From: CAYMJK01 sp043101635
GTDB taxonomy: Bacteria > Planctomycetota > Phycisphaerae > Phycisphaerales > UBA1924
DNA: 16,510 nucleotides
Direction of reading: 5' to 3'
Assembly (NCBI GenBank): GCA_043101635.1
Contig: JBICIE010000303.1
Location: 1 to 16,510 of the forward strand
Shown in pieces: positions 7,171 through 16,359 of the stretch. Under the pieces are notes generated by a model, which saw only the letters and a program-made list of their open reading frames with translations, was not told where the DNA came from and ran no database searches. Within the stretch, counting starts at the first letter, position 1. Every line of letters starts with the position of its first letter. The position numbers were made by a program, and so were the translations under genes.

Positions 7171-8600
7171 AGGTCGCGGATCACCCGCCCGTGCACATCG
7201 GTCAGGCGCATCTCGCGCCCGCCGAACGGAACAGTGAGGCGGGTGTGGTCGACGCCGAGCAGGTGGAGCATGGTGGCGTGCAGGTCGTGGATCTCCAGCG
7301 GCTTGTCGACCGCCTTGTAGCCGTACTCATCCGTGGCGCCGTAGACCGTACCCGGGCGCGTCCCGCCGCCGGCCATCCACATGCTGAAGCCGAACGGGTT
7401 GTGATCCCGCCCGTTGGTTCCCTGGGCGAACGGGGTGCGCCCGAACTCGGCGCCCCAGATCACGAGCGTGGTCTCCAGCAGGCCGCGGCGCTTGAGGTCC
7501 TTGAGCAGGCCGGCGATGGGCTGATCAACCGCCAGCGCGTTGCTCTCGTGGCTGGCGCGGAGGTTCGAATGCTGGTCCCAGCGGTCGTTGCCGCCGATGG
7601 CGGGGCAGGTGAGTTCGATGAAGCGCACGCCGCGCTCGACGAGCCGGCGCGCGATGAGGCACTGCATGGCGTAGGTGCGGGTGTGTTCGAACTCGGCATC
7701 CAGCCCGTAGAGAGACTTCGTCTGGTCGCTCTCGCCGGTGATGTCCATGAGTTCGGGGACCGCGCTCTGCATGCGGTAGGCGAGTTCGTAGTTGGCGATG
7801 GCGCTCTCGATGGCGTCAACAGGCCCGAGGCGCTCGGTGAGGCCGGCATCAAGCTGTGCGATGAGGTCGAGCTTGTTACGCTGGAGCTTCGGGGTCTTCT
7901 CGCTCGGGTTGATGTTGGCGACCGGCTCCGGCCCGGGGCGGAAGATGGAGCCCTGGTGCGTCGCGGGCAGGAAGCCGCTGCCGAAGCACTCGAGCCCGCC
8001 CGGCGGAATCAGGCCGCCGTTGAGGACGACGAAGCCGGGCAGGTCCTCGGCCATCGAGCCCAGGCCGTAGCTGGTCCACGCCCCCATGCTCGGGCGGCCG
8101 CTGAGACCGAGGCCGGTGTGCAGGAAGTAGTTGGCGTTGGTGTGCTCGCTGAACGGGCTGGTCATGGAGCGGATGACGCACAGGTCATCGGCACAGGACC
8201 CGACGTGCGGGAACAGGTCGCTGACGGGCAGGCCGCTCTGCCCGTAGCGCCGGAACTTCCACGGCGAACCGAGCGTGGCGCCGTTGTTGTCGAACTGCGT
8301 GCGCTCGATGGTCATGGCGAACGGCTTGCCGTTCTCGGCGGCAAGGCGCGGCTTCGGATCAAAGGTATCGACCTGGGATGGCCCGCCATCCATGTACAGG
8401 AAGATGACGCTGCGGGCCCGCGGGGCAAAGTGCGGCAGCGGCAGGGCGCCCTCCGCCGCCCCTGCGCCGGGGAGACTGCCGGCGAAGGCGCGCTCGCCGA
8501 GCAGGGCCGCCAGCGCGAAGGCGCCGAAGCCCGCAGCGCCCTGGCGCAGCACATCGCGCCGGGTCAGTGGCGTCTGGCAGTAGCGTCCGCAGTGAGCCAT
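7161..8600 (-). CDS. DUF1501 family protein, Tat-exported
   Basis: DUF1501 proteins belong to the alkaline phosphatase/sulfatase-like superfamily; their biochemical role is not established. The 479-residue product begins with a twin-arginine signal, TRRDVLRQG followed by a hydrophobic stretch AAGFGAFALAALLG. Family blocks in order are IFLYMDGGPSQVDTFDPKP, FVVLNGGLIPPGG, RFIELTCP, VIWGAEFGRTPFAQG, GRDHNPFGFSMWMAGGG and HDLHATMLHLLG. The ATG at 8600 has GAGG seven bases upstream (8608-8611). It follows the PSD1-type gene on the same strand, the usual planctomycete order, and the two products are thought to act together outside the cytoplasm. A 218-base repeat-filled spacer separates them. The stop is TAG at 7161. 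The family call is very firm and the function open. Confidence 0.95.
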   Translation of the reverse strand: MAHCGRYCQTPLTRRDVLRQGAAGFGAFALAALLGERAFAGSLPGAGAAEGALPLPHFAPRARSVIFLYMDGGPSQVDTFDPKPRLAAENGKPFAMTIERTQFDNNGATLGSPWKFRRYGQSGLPVSDLFPHVGSCADDLCVIRSMTSPFSEHTNANYFLHTGLGLSGRPSMGAWTSYGLGSMAEDLPGFVVLNGGLIPPGGLECFGSGFLPATHQGSIFRPGPEPVANINPSEKTPKLQRNKLDLIAQLDAGLTERLGPVDAIESAIANYELAYRMQSAVPELMDITGESDQTKSLYGLDAEFEHTRTYAMQCLIARRLVERGVRFIELTCPAIGGNDRWDQHSNLRASHESNALAVDQPIAGLLKDLKRRGLLETTLVIWGAEFGRTPFAQGTNGRDHNPFGFSMWMAGGGTRPGTVYGATDEYGYKAVDKPLEIHDLHATMLHLLGVDHTRLTVPFGGREMRLTDVHGRVIRDLIA

Positions 8601-8630
8601 CAGGGTACCTCAACACGGACAGAAAAGCAG

Positions 8631-8670
8631 AACGCAGAGGCCGCAGAGGAAGCAGAGCGACGCAGAGAGG
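8631..8670. repeat. Short tandem repeat, GCAGAG core every 9-10 bases
   Basis: GCAGAG occurs at 8634, 8643, 8652 and 8662, an almost regular 9-10 base period in an A/G-rich stretch. It lies in the spacer between the PSD1-type gene and DUF1501, just upstream of the DUF1501 ribosome site. The base composition differs sharply from the flanking genes. The unit is too short and the spacing too tight for a CRISPR array. Confidence 0.7.
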
Positions 8671-8686
8671 GATTCGGAAAAGCAGC

Positions 8687-8772
8687 AACCACAGATTGCA
8701 CAGATGGGACACAGATGTTGTGGTTCACTCTTCTGTCCTTTCTCTGTGCTTCCATCTGTGTCATCTGTGGTT
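8687..8772. repeat. Long imperfect inverted repeat built of ACACAGATG-like units
   Basis: The left arm (8687-8714) begins AACCACAGAT and the right arm (8744-8772) ends ATCTGTGGTT; the two arms are complementary over about 25 of 28 positions around a 29-base loop. Each arm holds repeats of the (A)CACAGATG type. A shorter alternative stem pairs AACCACA (8687-8693) with TGTGGTT (8719-8725). As RNA it would fold strongly, between the stop of the PSD1-type gene and the DUF1501 start. It may slow polymerase, set relative expression or stabilise mRNA ends; none of this is shown. Confidence 0.75.
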
Positions 8773-8818
8773 CCTGTCTTCGATCCTGTCTCCGGTTGCT
8801 GTCTTCCGGCTCATCTTG

Positions 8819-11800
8819 TTACTCAATGTAAGTGAACTCCTTCAGGTTGAAGATGATGTGGCAGAAGTCGGTCCACGCCGGGCGGTTGCCTTCCCATCGG
8901 GCGTCGGCGCCGCCGGATCCTGATGCGGCGTACTCGGCGGCCTGGGCTCGAAGGAATCCGAGTGCCACCGTCATCTCGTTTGCCGTTGGCTGGCGCCCGA
9001 GGGCCAGTTGATACAGCCGGTCGATGCGCGCTTCGGGCGACTCGTGCGCTTCTTTGAACAGGCGCTCGGCGAGCAGGCCGGCCTGCTGCGTGATGAACGG
9101 GTCGTTCATCAGGATCAGCGACTGGGCCGGGACGTTGGATTCCAGCCGGCGGCCCATCGTCGAGTGCGGCACCGGGGCGTCGAAGGTCGACATCATCGGG
9201 ATGGGGAAGTTGCGACGGACTTCCTGATAGACGCTCCGCCGGCCGGCGCCATCGAGCGGGCCGCTTGCGCCCGGGCGGCCGCGCCCGGTCATGAAGCGCG
9301 TCAGGTGCACGGGGACGCTGGGGCCGTACATCGCCGGATCGAGGCGGCCGCTGATTGCCAGGACCGCGTCGCGCAGCGGCTCGCCTTCGAGGCGGCGGGG
9401 CTCGCGGATGGAGAGTAGGTGGTTGTTGGGATCGACCTGCTGTGCGCGCGCATCCAGGGCGCCGCTCTGCATACGGTACGTGTTCGTCAGCACGATCTCG
9501 CGGATCAGCGCCTTGATGGACCAGTCCAGCTCGTGGCGGAAGCGGTCGGCGAGATAGTCGAGCAGTTCGGGATGCGTCGGCGAGCGGCCGAGCAGGCCGA
9601 AGTCGTCCGGCGTCTCGACGATGCCGCGCCCCATGAGGTGGCCCCAGATGCGGTTGACGATCACGCGGGCCGGCAGCGGGTTGGACTCATCGAGCAGTTT
9701 CTCTGCAAGATCGAGGCGGCCCGAGCCATCGGGATCCTGAATCAGCGGGGAACCATCGCACAGCACGCCGAGGAAGGTGCGCGCGGCCATCTCGCCGGGT
9801 GTGCGGTGGTTGCCGCGGATGAAGACGGGCTGCTCCTCGGCGCCGACATCCTCCATCACGAGGGCGCGCATCGGCGCGGGAATCGAGGCGGCGATGTCCT
9901 GCGCCTGTGAGCGCAGGGCGTTGATCTCGGGCGTGTCGATGGGGGCGAGGCCCTGTTCGATGGCCCAGGCGGCAAGACTGAGGGCGAGGGTGTCGGTTTC
10001 GCCTTCGGCTGCGCGCGCAAGGGCGTCTGCGCAGATCTGCGCGAGCGCGGCCGGGTCGGCGGCCCCGGCCATCAGCAGCGGTTCAAGGGCGCGCGGCCGC
10101 ATCGGCGGGCGCTCGCTGGAGTCGCTCCAGCGGATCTCGGCGATCTCGAGCGTTGCATCCAGGCTGTCCTCGACGATCTCGTAGAAGCCGCGGTGGCCGA
10201 CGTAGCGGTCGAGCCGGTGGCTGTACCACTGCCAGTCATCCGACTCGACGTGGTGCAGGATGTTCTCGTACAGGAGTGGGTTGTACTCGTCCATCGTGTA
10301 CCCCTCCATGATCACGCGGACCGAGCCGCGGCCGCGGGCCCGCACGTGCAGGAAGGGCTTGTGGATGTCGAAGTTGCCCGAGCGCACCGCGCCCGTGAGC
10401 CGGGGTGAGAGGCGGGCGCTGCTCAGGACGCCCTCGGTCGCAATGCGGACCGTTTCGCCAGCGCCGAGCCATGCGCCCGGATCTGCGATGTCCTCGGGCG
10501 AGGCGCCGAAGGCCCAGCCGTCGAAGGTCCAGCCGTCAGCAGCGCCGGGCTGTGAGAAGTCGGCAAAGGACTCGCTCGCGTCCATCCAGGCGCGCCACCT
10601 GGCGCGGCGATCCTGCGCCTCGCTGAGGATCGACTCCGGCTGTGCGCTGCCGGCGATCTCCTGCGCCAGATCGAGCGGGTGGCCGGCCTCGACCGACTGG
10701 ATGGCGCTGACCCACTTCTCCAGCGCTGCGGCATCCAGGCCGCGGCCATCTGCCAGCAGTGCGATGTTGCGCCGGCGCGGGCGGTCGATGCGGGGCTCAT
10801 CGCTGAAGACGATGTGGTCGACGCGGGTGTTACCCCAGCCGCCCGTGGCCTGATCGATGATCTCGATCCGCGCCCGCTGGCCGCGCAGGTCGGTCAGGTC
10901 GAGTCGCTCCTGGCGCAGATGCAGGCCATTGTGCCCGGTCGTCTCGCGCACGGGCTTGCCATCGATCAGCACCCGCAGGCCGGTCTGGCCCGGGTGGTCG
11001 CCGCCGCCGATCTTGAAGTGGAGGTAGCGGCGCTCGATGATGAACTCGCGGCTGAGCAGGCGGCCGGTGCGCCGATCGGCCTCGACCGAACCGTCATCGC
11101 CGAGGCGGATGTGCGAGTTGGCGAAGCCGGCGCCCACCGCCGTGCCGCCGGCGCCGGTCAGGTCGTTGTCGCTGGCCCGGGACGGCGCATCGGTGAAGGC
11201 TTCGCCCTCGACGGTCCAGCCCTCGAAGCCGGCGCTGTCGAAGGTCTCGAAGACCTCGCCGGTCGTTTCGGGCGCGGGCTCGCCGGCCGCCGGCTCGGTG
11301 AAGAGGACATCGAGCGCTGCGGGCAGGTACGTCGGCGCTTCGGCGGCGACGGGCGCCAGCGCGGTCATCAGTTGTTCGTTGAGCGCAGCGGCGATGCGAT
11401 CCTGAAGCTGCTCCAGTTCGCCTGCCGCCGCTTCGATCCTCCCGCCTGGATCCAGGTACGCCTCGATGCGCCGGGAGCTCTGGATGAACCCGGCCAGCCC
11501 GTAGTACTCCTTTGTGGGGATCGGGTCGAACTTGTGATCGTGGCAGCGGGCGCAGCTCACCGTCGTGGCGAGGAACGCCTTGGATAGCACATCGATCTGG
11601 TTGTCGATGCGCTCGGCCTCATCGGCAATCAGGTCCACCGGTGAGTGCGTGCCCTGGCTGAGCCACCAGAACATCGTGCCGAGGATCGACTCGTTGTACC
11701 CCTCGGTCGGATGGCGGCGGGGCTCGGGCAACAGGTCGCCCGCGATGTGCTCGGTGACGAACTGGTCGTAGGGCACATCTTCGTTGAAGGCGCGGATGAC

Positions 11801-12625
11801 GTAATCGCGGTACTGGTATGCGTGGCGGATGGGGTAGTCGTACTCGTGCGCGTAGGTCTCGGCGTAGCGCATCAGATCCAGCCAGTGGCGCCCCCACCGC
11901 TCGCCGAAGTGCGGCGAGGCCAGCAGGCGATCAACCTGACGCTCCCACGCGCCGGGCGTGGTGTCCTCGACGAAGGCCTCGACTTCCTCCGGCGCCGGTG
12001 GAAGGCCGATCAGGTCGAAGCTGAGGCGGCGCAGCAGCGTGCGCCGGTCGGCCTCGGGCGCCGGCGTCAATCCCGCCGCCTCCTGACGGGCCCGCACAAA
12101 GGCGTCGATTGGCCGCTGGGCCCACTCGGCATCCTGAACCTGCGGCAGCGCCGGCCGGCGGACCGGCTCCAGCGACCAGTGCCGGTCGTATGGGGCGCCG
12201 GCCGCGATCCAGCGGCGCAGGAGATCGATTTCCTCGCTCGAGAGCGGCTCGCCTTCCGGCGGCATGCGGTCGGCGGGGTCGGCGGTCACCCGCTCCAGCA
12301 GCAGGCTGGCCTCCGGATCGCCGGGGACGATGGCCGCGCCGCCGCCGGGCCGGGCTGCGGTTGCGCCATCGAAATGATCCAGACGCAGATCCGCCTCGCG
12401 GGTGGAGGGGTCGAAGCCGTGGCACTTCAGGCAGCTTCGTACCAGGATCGGGCGGACATCGCGCCCGAAGCTGGGGGTCTGATCGACCGGCCCCGCCTTC
12501 GCCGCCACGACCACGCCCCCATCCCCTACGCCCCCCACAGCCACGGCCCCCACGGCCCCCACGAGCCCCAGGAGGGCGGCGGCGGCACAGAGCGCGGCGG
12601 TTGTCCGGTTCGCAGGCAATCCCAT
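8819..12625 (-). CDS. PSD1-type planctomycete protein: cytochrome-c-like domain, DUF1549 and DUF1553, with two inserted beta-sandwich-like domains
   Basis: This is a large exported protein typical of planctomycetes, of unproven function and suspected to bind haem and carbohydrate. I start it at the ATG at 12625 (1268 residues), because the upstream extension to 12817 crosses the divergent regulator promoter and lacks family character. An N-terminal hydrophobic segment (about 8-34) looks like a signal or anchor. PSCyt1 follows with CLKCH (65-69). DUF1549 spans about 171-385 and contains a second haem-type motif, CARCH (358-362). DUF1553 spans about 950-1225, with PARVIVNRIWGHLMGRG and LYQLALGRQPT, and the usual WTDFCHIIFNLKEF ending. 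Residues about 456-610 (FEGWTVEGEAF to GWGNTRVDHIVFSD) resemble the beta-sandwich module of GH32-type levanases; 685-835 look like a second, diverged module. It precedes DUF1501 in a probable operon. Confidence 0.93.
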   Translation of the reverse strand: MGLPANRTTAALCAAAALLGLVGAVGAVAVGGVGDGGVVVAAKAGPVDQTPSFGRDVRPILVRSCLKCHGFDPSTREADLRLDHFDGATAARPGGGAAIVPGDPEASLLLERVTADPADRMPPEGEPLSSEEIDLLRRWIAAGAPYDRHWSLEPVRRPALPQVQDAEWAQRPIDAFVRARQEAAGLTPAPEADRRTLLRRLSFDLIGLPPAPEEVEAFVEDTTPGAWERQVDRLLASPHFGERWGRHWLDLMRYAETYAHEYDYPIRHAYQYRDYVIRAFNEDVPYDQFVTEHIAGDLLPEPRRHPTEGYNESILGTMFWWLSQGTHSPVDLIADEAERIDNQIDVLSKAFLATTVSCARCHDHKFDPIPTKEYYGLAGFIQSSRRIEAYLDPGGRIEAAAGELEQLQDRIAAALNEQLMTALAPVAAEAPTYLPAALDVLFTEPAAGEPAPETTGEVFETFDSAGFEGWTVEGEAFTDAPSRASDNDLTGAGGTAVGAGFANSHIRLGDDGSVEADRRTGRLLSREFIIERRYLHFKIGGGDHPGQTGLRVLIDGKPVRETTGHNGLHLRQERLDLTDLRGQRARIEIIDQATGGWGNTRVDHIVFSDEPRIDRPRRRNIALLADGRGLDAAALEKWVSAIQSVEAGHPLDLAQEIAGSAQPESILSEAQDRRARWRAWMDASESFADFSQPGAADGWTFDGWAFGASPEDIADPGAWLGAGETVRIATEGVLSSARLSPRLTGAVRSGNFDIHKPFLHVRARGRGSVRVIMEGYTMDEYNPLLYENILHHVESDDWQWYSHRLDRYVGHRGFYEIVEDSLDATLEIAEIRWSDSSERPPMRPRALEPLLMAGAADPAALAQICADALARAAEGETDTLALSLAAWAIEQGLAPIDTPEINALRSQAQDIAASIPAPMRALVMEDVGAEEQPVFIRGNHRTPGEMAARTFLGVLCDGSPLIQDPDGSGRLDLAEKLLDESNPLPARVIVNRIWGHLMGRGIVETPDDFGLLGRSPTHPELLDYLADRFRHELDWSIKALIREIVLTNTYRMQSGALDARAQQVDPNNHLLSIREPRRLEGEPLRDAVLAISGRLDPAMYGPSVPVHLTRFMTGRGRPGASGPLDGAGRRSVYQEVRRNFPIPMMSTFDAPVPHSTMGRRLESNVPAQSLILMNDPFITQQAGLLAERLFKEAHESPEARIDRLYQLALGRQPTANEMTVALGFLRAQAAEYAASGSGGADARWEGNRPAWTDFCHIIFNLKEFTYIE

Positions 12626-12633
12626 CGGGCCAG

Positions 12634-12662
12634 AGCATACCGCGCCCGCCCCGGCGGCCCAA
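12634..12662 (-). promoter_or_regulatory. Promoter of the PSD1-type gene, leaderless start
   Basis: On the minus strand TTGGGC (12662 to 12657), a 17-base spacer and TATGCT (12639 to 12634) make a sigma70-like promoter. Eight bases separate the -10 box from the ATG at 12625, so transcription should begin at or within two bases of the ATG. No Shine-Dalgarno precedes that ATG. Confidence 0.55.
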
Positions 12663-12745
12663 GGGCCCTGGCGCGGCTGGGAGGGCCCGGCGGCGCCCAA
12701 AAGAGGGCGAGAAGTTGACCAGCATGTCTTGATTAGGGCCCTGGC
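12662..12745 (+). promoter_or_regulatory. Pair of identical 11-base elements, candidate operator
   Basis: AGGGCCCTGGC occurs exactly at 12662-12672 and 12735-12745; its first eight bases are palindromic. The first copy touches the -35 box of the leftward PSD1 promoter. The second lies between the -35 and -10 boxes of the rightward Rrf2 promoter. A third GGGCCC is at 12683-12688. Placement suits binding by the Rrf2 regulator encoded next door, but GC-rich DNA makes such words fairly common. Confidence 0.35.
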
Positions 12746-12756
12746 CGTGGTAGCAT
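12729..12756 (+). promoter_or_regulatory. Promoter of the Rrf2-type regulator
   Basis: TTGATT (12729-12734), a 16-base spacer and TAGCAT (12751-12756) resemble a sigma70 promoter. Start of transcription would be near 12763, leaving a 17-base leader that includes the ribosome site GGGGA at 12769-12773. One candidate operator copy sits in the spacer. Confidence 0.5.
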
Positions 12757-12779
12757 GGGGCACACCCTGGGGACGGACC

Positions 12780-13274
12780 ATGTACGGGCAATCCACCGAA
12801 TACGCCATTGCGATCATGACCAGGCTGGCCGAGGTCTACGACAACGGCCAGTCGCGGGTGTCGGCCACCGACATCGCCGACGAGCGGGAACTGCCGCGGC
12901 CGTTCGTGGCCAAGATCCTCTCGATGCTGGCCCAGGCGGGGCTGGTGATCGGGGCCCGCGGCCCCGGCGGGGGCTTCACGCTGGCCCGTCATCCGCGGGA
13001 GATCCGGCTGCGCGAGGTCTACAGCCTCTTCGAGCGCGAGGATGACAGCGACGTCTGCCGCTTCGGCGGCGGCCGCTGCGGCGCCGGCAACCCCTGCCCG
13101 CTGCACGACCGGCTGGTGGCGATCCAGGACAGCCTGGACGCCCTGCTGGACACCACCTTCGAGGGCAGCCGGGCCGCCTACCAGGAAAAGGGCCAGCGCC
13201 CGACCAAGAAGCGCGGCAAGAAGAAGCGCGAGTCCTTTCGCGCCACACGTTCGCGGGCAGATGGCGGCAAGTAG
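12780..13274 (+). CDS. Rrf2 family transcriptional regulator with cysteine motif and basic tail
   Basis: This DNA-binding regulator has 164 residues. The winged-helix part spans about 1-85, with STEYAIAIMTRLA at the start, a recognition-helix region LPRPFVAKILSMLAQAGLV and the wing GARGPGGGFTLAR (58-70). Cys93, Cys100 and Cys106 (C-x6-C-x5-C) match the region where IscR and NsrR bind an iron-sulfur cluster, so a redox, nitric-oxide or iron signal is likely. After about residue 138 the protein ends in a lysine/arginine-rich tail (TKKRGKKKRE and on) that is longer and more basic than usual. I chose the ATG at 12780 over an upstream TTG at 12729, since that TTG is the -35 box and GGGGA lies six bases before the ATG. 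It diverges from the PSD1-type gene and probably regulates it and itself. Confidence 0.9.
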   Translation: MYGQSTEYAIAIMTRLAEVYDNGQSRVSATDIADERELPRPFVAKILSMLAQAGLVIGARGPGGGFTLARHPREIRLREVYSLFEREDDSDVCRFGGGRCGAGNPCPLHDRLVAIQDSLDALLDTTFEGSRAAYQEKGQRPTKKRGKKKRESFRATRSRADGGK

Positions 13275-13285
13275 GGCCGCCAGGG

Positions 13286-13370
13286 GATCTGCGATCGGAG
13301 GAGGGGGAGCGATCAGCGATCAGGGATCCGGGGAGGAAGAGGGACCAGCCACCGGCGACCAGCGACCGGG
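13286..13370. repeat. 7-base tandem repeats, GAYCAGC-like, nine units in three blocks
   Basis: Heptamers run GATCTGC-GATCGGA (13286-13299), GATCAGC-GATCAGG-GATCCGG (13311-13331) and GACCAGC-CACCGGC-GACCAGC-GACCGGG (13343-13370). All share a GAYCnGn pattern and exact 7-base spacing within blocks. They fill the spacer just after the Rrf2 gene. I see no coding, terminator or transposon reason for them. The rest of 13371-13578 holds no gene I can support. Confidence 0.65.
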
Positions 13371-13474
13371 GGAAGACTCTCACTCCTGACCCGGCCACCG
13401 ACCTCCGACTGCCGGCCCCACCGCCGCAGCACAGCGCCAGATGCGAAGCGGGCAACCGGAACCCATGAACTTGA

Positions 13475-13495
13475 GTCAGAGGTCAGGATTCAGGG
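13475..13495. repeat. Second 7-base tandem repeat, GTCAGRR, three units
   Basis: GTCAGAG-GTCAGGA-TTCAGGG lie head to tail about 100 bases after the first heptamer block and 80 bases before the riboswitch. The TCAG core and 7-base period link it to the other block, so both may come from one process. Confidence 0.5.
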
Positions 13496-13564
13496 CGTCG
13501 GGAGCGCCGTTCTCGTGCGCGCAGGCCGGGGATCAGGGGCGCCCGCCCGGATCTGCCCCGTCCC

Positions 13565-13570
13565 TACACT
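13565..13570 (+). promoter_or_regulatory. Candidate -10 box for the thiC operon
   Basis: TACACT ends about seven bases before 13577-13578, just ahead of the first paired bases of the riboswitch, so the transcript would begin almost exactly with the aptamer. No clear -35 box is visible. Confidence 0.4.
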
Positions 13571-13578
13571 CTCAAATA

Positions 13579-13666
13579 CGCACGGGGCGTCGGCGCCCGC
13601 TCGTGAGACGCCGACTGAGATGACACCCGTTGAACCTGATCCGGCTTGTACCGGCGGAGGGATGCG
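13579..13666 (+). promoter_or_regulatory. TPP riboswitch (THI element) controlling thiC
   Basis: The conserved core is nearly complete: GGGGCG (13584-13589), CTGAGA (13615-13620), ACCC, AACCTGATC (about 13633-13641) and GGCGGAGGGA ending at 13662. P1 pairs CGCA (13579-13582) with TGCG (13663-13666). P3 is a perfect seven-pair stem, GTCGGCG (13589-13595) with CGCCGAC (13609-13615). P5 pairs CCGG with CCGG around CTTGTA. The aptamer ends three bases before the thiC ATG, and its conserved GGAGGGA (13656-13662) is also the Shine-Dalgarno, seven bases from the ATG. Binding of thiamine pyrophosphate should therefore hide the ribosome site directly, without a separate expression platform. Confidence 0.95.
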
Positions 13667-13669
13667 CCG

Positions 13670-15669
<2,000 letters not shown>

Positions 15670-15670
<1 letters not shown>

Positions 15671-16359
15671 TGCTGCCGGGCAGGACGGGCGAAGTGCTGC
15701 GGACGTACGGCTACGGCGTGCTGGCCGCGATGCTCGTGCTGCACCTGGTGATGTCGGCGTTTGTGGAGCCGGAGGACCCGGGGCTGCTGCCGCGTCTGTT
15801 CCTTGGCAGCGCTGTGATCGTGGGGGTTCTGGCCACCACGCCGCCGAAGCGCCGGCTGTGGGTGGCTGTGCCGCTGGCGATCGTCGCGCTGGCTCGGCTG
15901 GCCGTGTGGCCGGATGACGGGGATGTCTCGCTGCCCGGATTCGTGCTGGACGCCGGCGGGCAACTCGTGTTCTGGTACTTGACGGTGTGCCTGCTGGCGG
16001 ATGTGCTCGGCTCGCGCTTTTCCACGTATCCTCGCCTGCTGGCGGCGGTGTGCCTGTACATCGTGGCGGCGATCGGCTTTGCGGCGATTTATCGCGCGAT
16101 CGACGCGTCGGGCGCCGACGACGCCGGCGACGGCGCCGCATTCATGGCGCAGGGCGAGCGGCGCAAGCTCGACGAATCGGAAGTGCTCTACTTCAGCTTC
16201 GTGACGCAGACGACGCTCGGCTACGGCGACATCGCGCCGGTGAGTCAGCCGGCCCGGGCGGTAGCGATCATGCAGGCGACCGGCGGCGTGCTGTACCTGG
16301 CGGTGCTGGTGGCGGCGATCGTCAGCGGGCGCCAGCGGGAGACGGCGGAGGGAGAGTGA
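15670..16359 (+). CDS. Potassium-channel-like membrane protein (Ion_trans_2 type)
   Basis: This 229-residue membrane protein has a clear potassium selectivity filter, TLGYGDI (Thr182 to Ile188), preceded by a pore-helix segment YFSFVTQT and followed by a final membrane helix (GGVLYLAVLVAAIVSG). The N-terminal part has about four hydrophobic segments (around 15-32, 40-57, 64-77, and 95-140 with two segments), so this is a small multi-span channel rather than a two-helix KcsA type. No cytoplasmic ligand-binding RCK domain is present; the protein ends soon after the last helix, with REÒlike charged residues only. The ATG at 15670 shares one base with the thiC stop (TGATG), so it is probably translated by coupling and falls under the same riboswitch. 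The acidic loop EDPG and a Ala/Asp-rich loop (SGADDAGDGAA) face solvent. Ion selectivity is inferred from the filter. Confidence 0.85.

Noticed and set aside
8634..8772. Possible CRISPR array
   Set aside because: Repeat units are 6-10 bases with no spacers of 25-45 bases and no cas genes nearby.
7191..8831. 546-codon open frame on the plus strand
   Set aside because: It is antisense to DUF1501, which has a Tat signal and full family motifs; the reverse frame reads through the repeat spacer and has no family character.
12626..12817. Upstream extension of the PSD1-type gene
   Set aside because: It would overlap the start of the divergent Rrf2 gene and cover its promoter; the signal-like segment begins after the ATG at 12625.
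13391..13415. CCGGC/GCCGG stem after the Rrf2 gene as a terminator
   Set aside because: Only five pairs with a 15-base loop and no following T-tract; such stems occur often in this composition.
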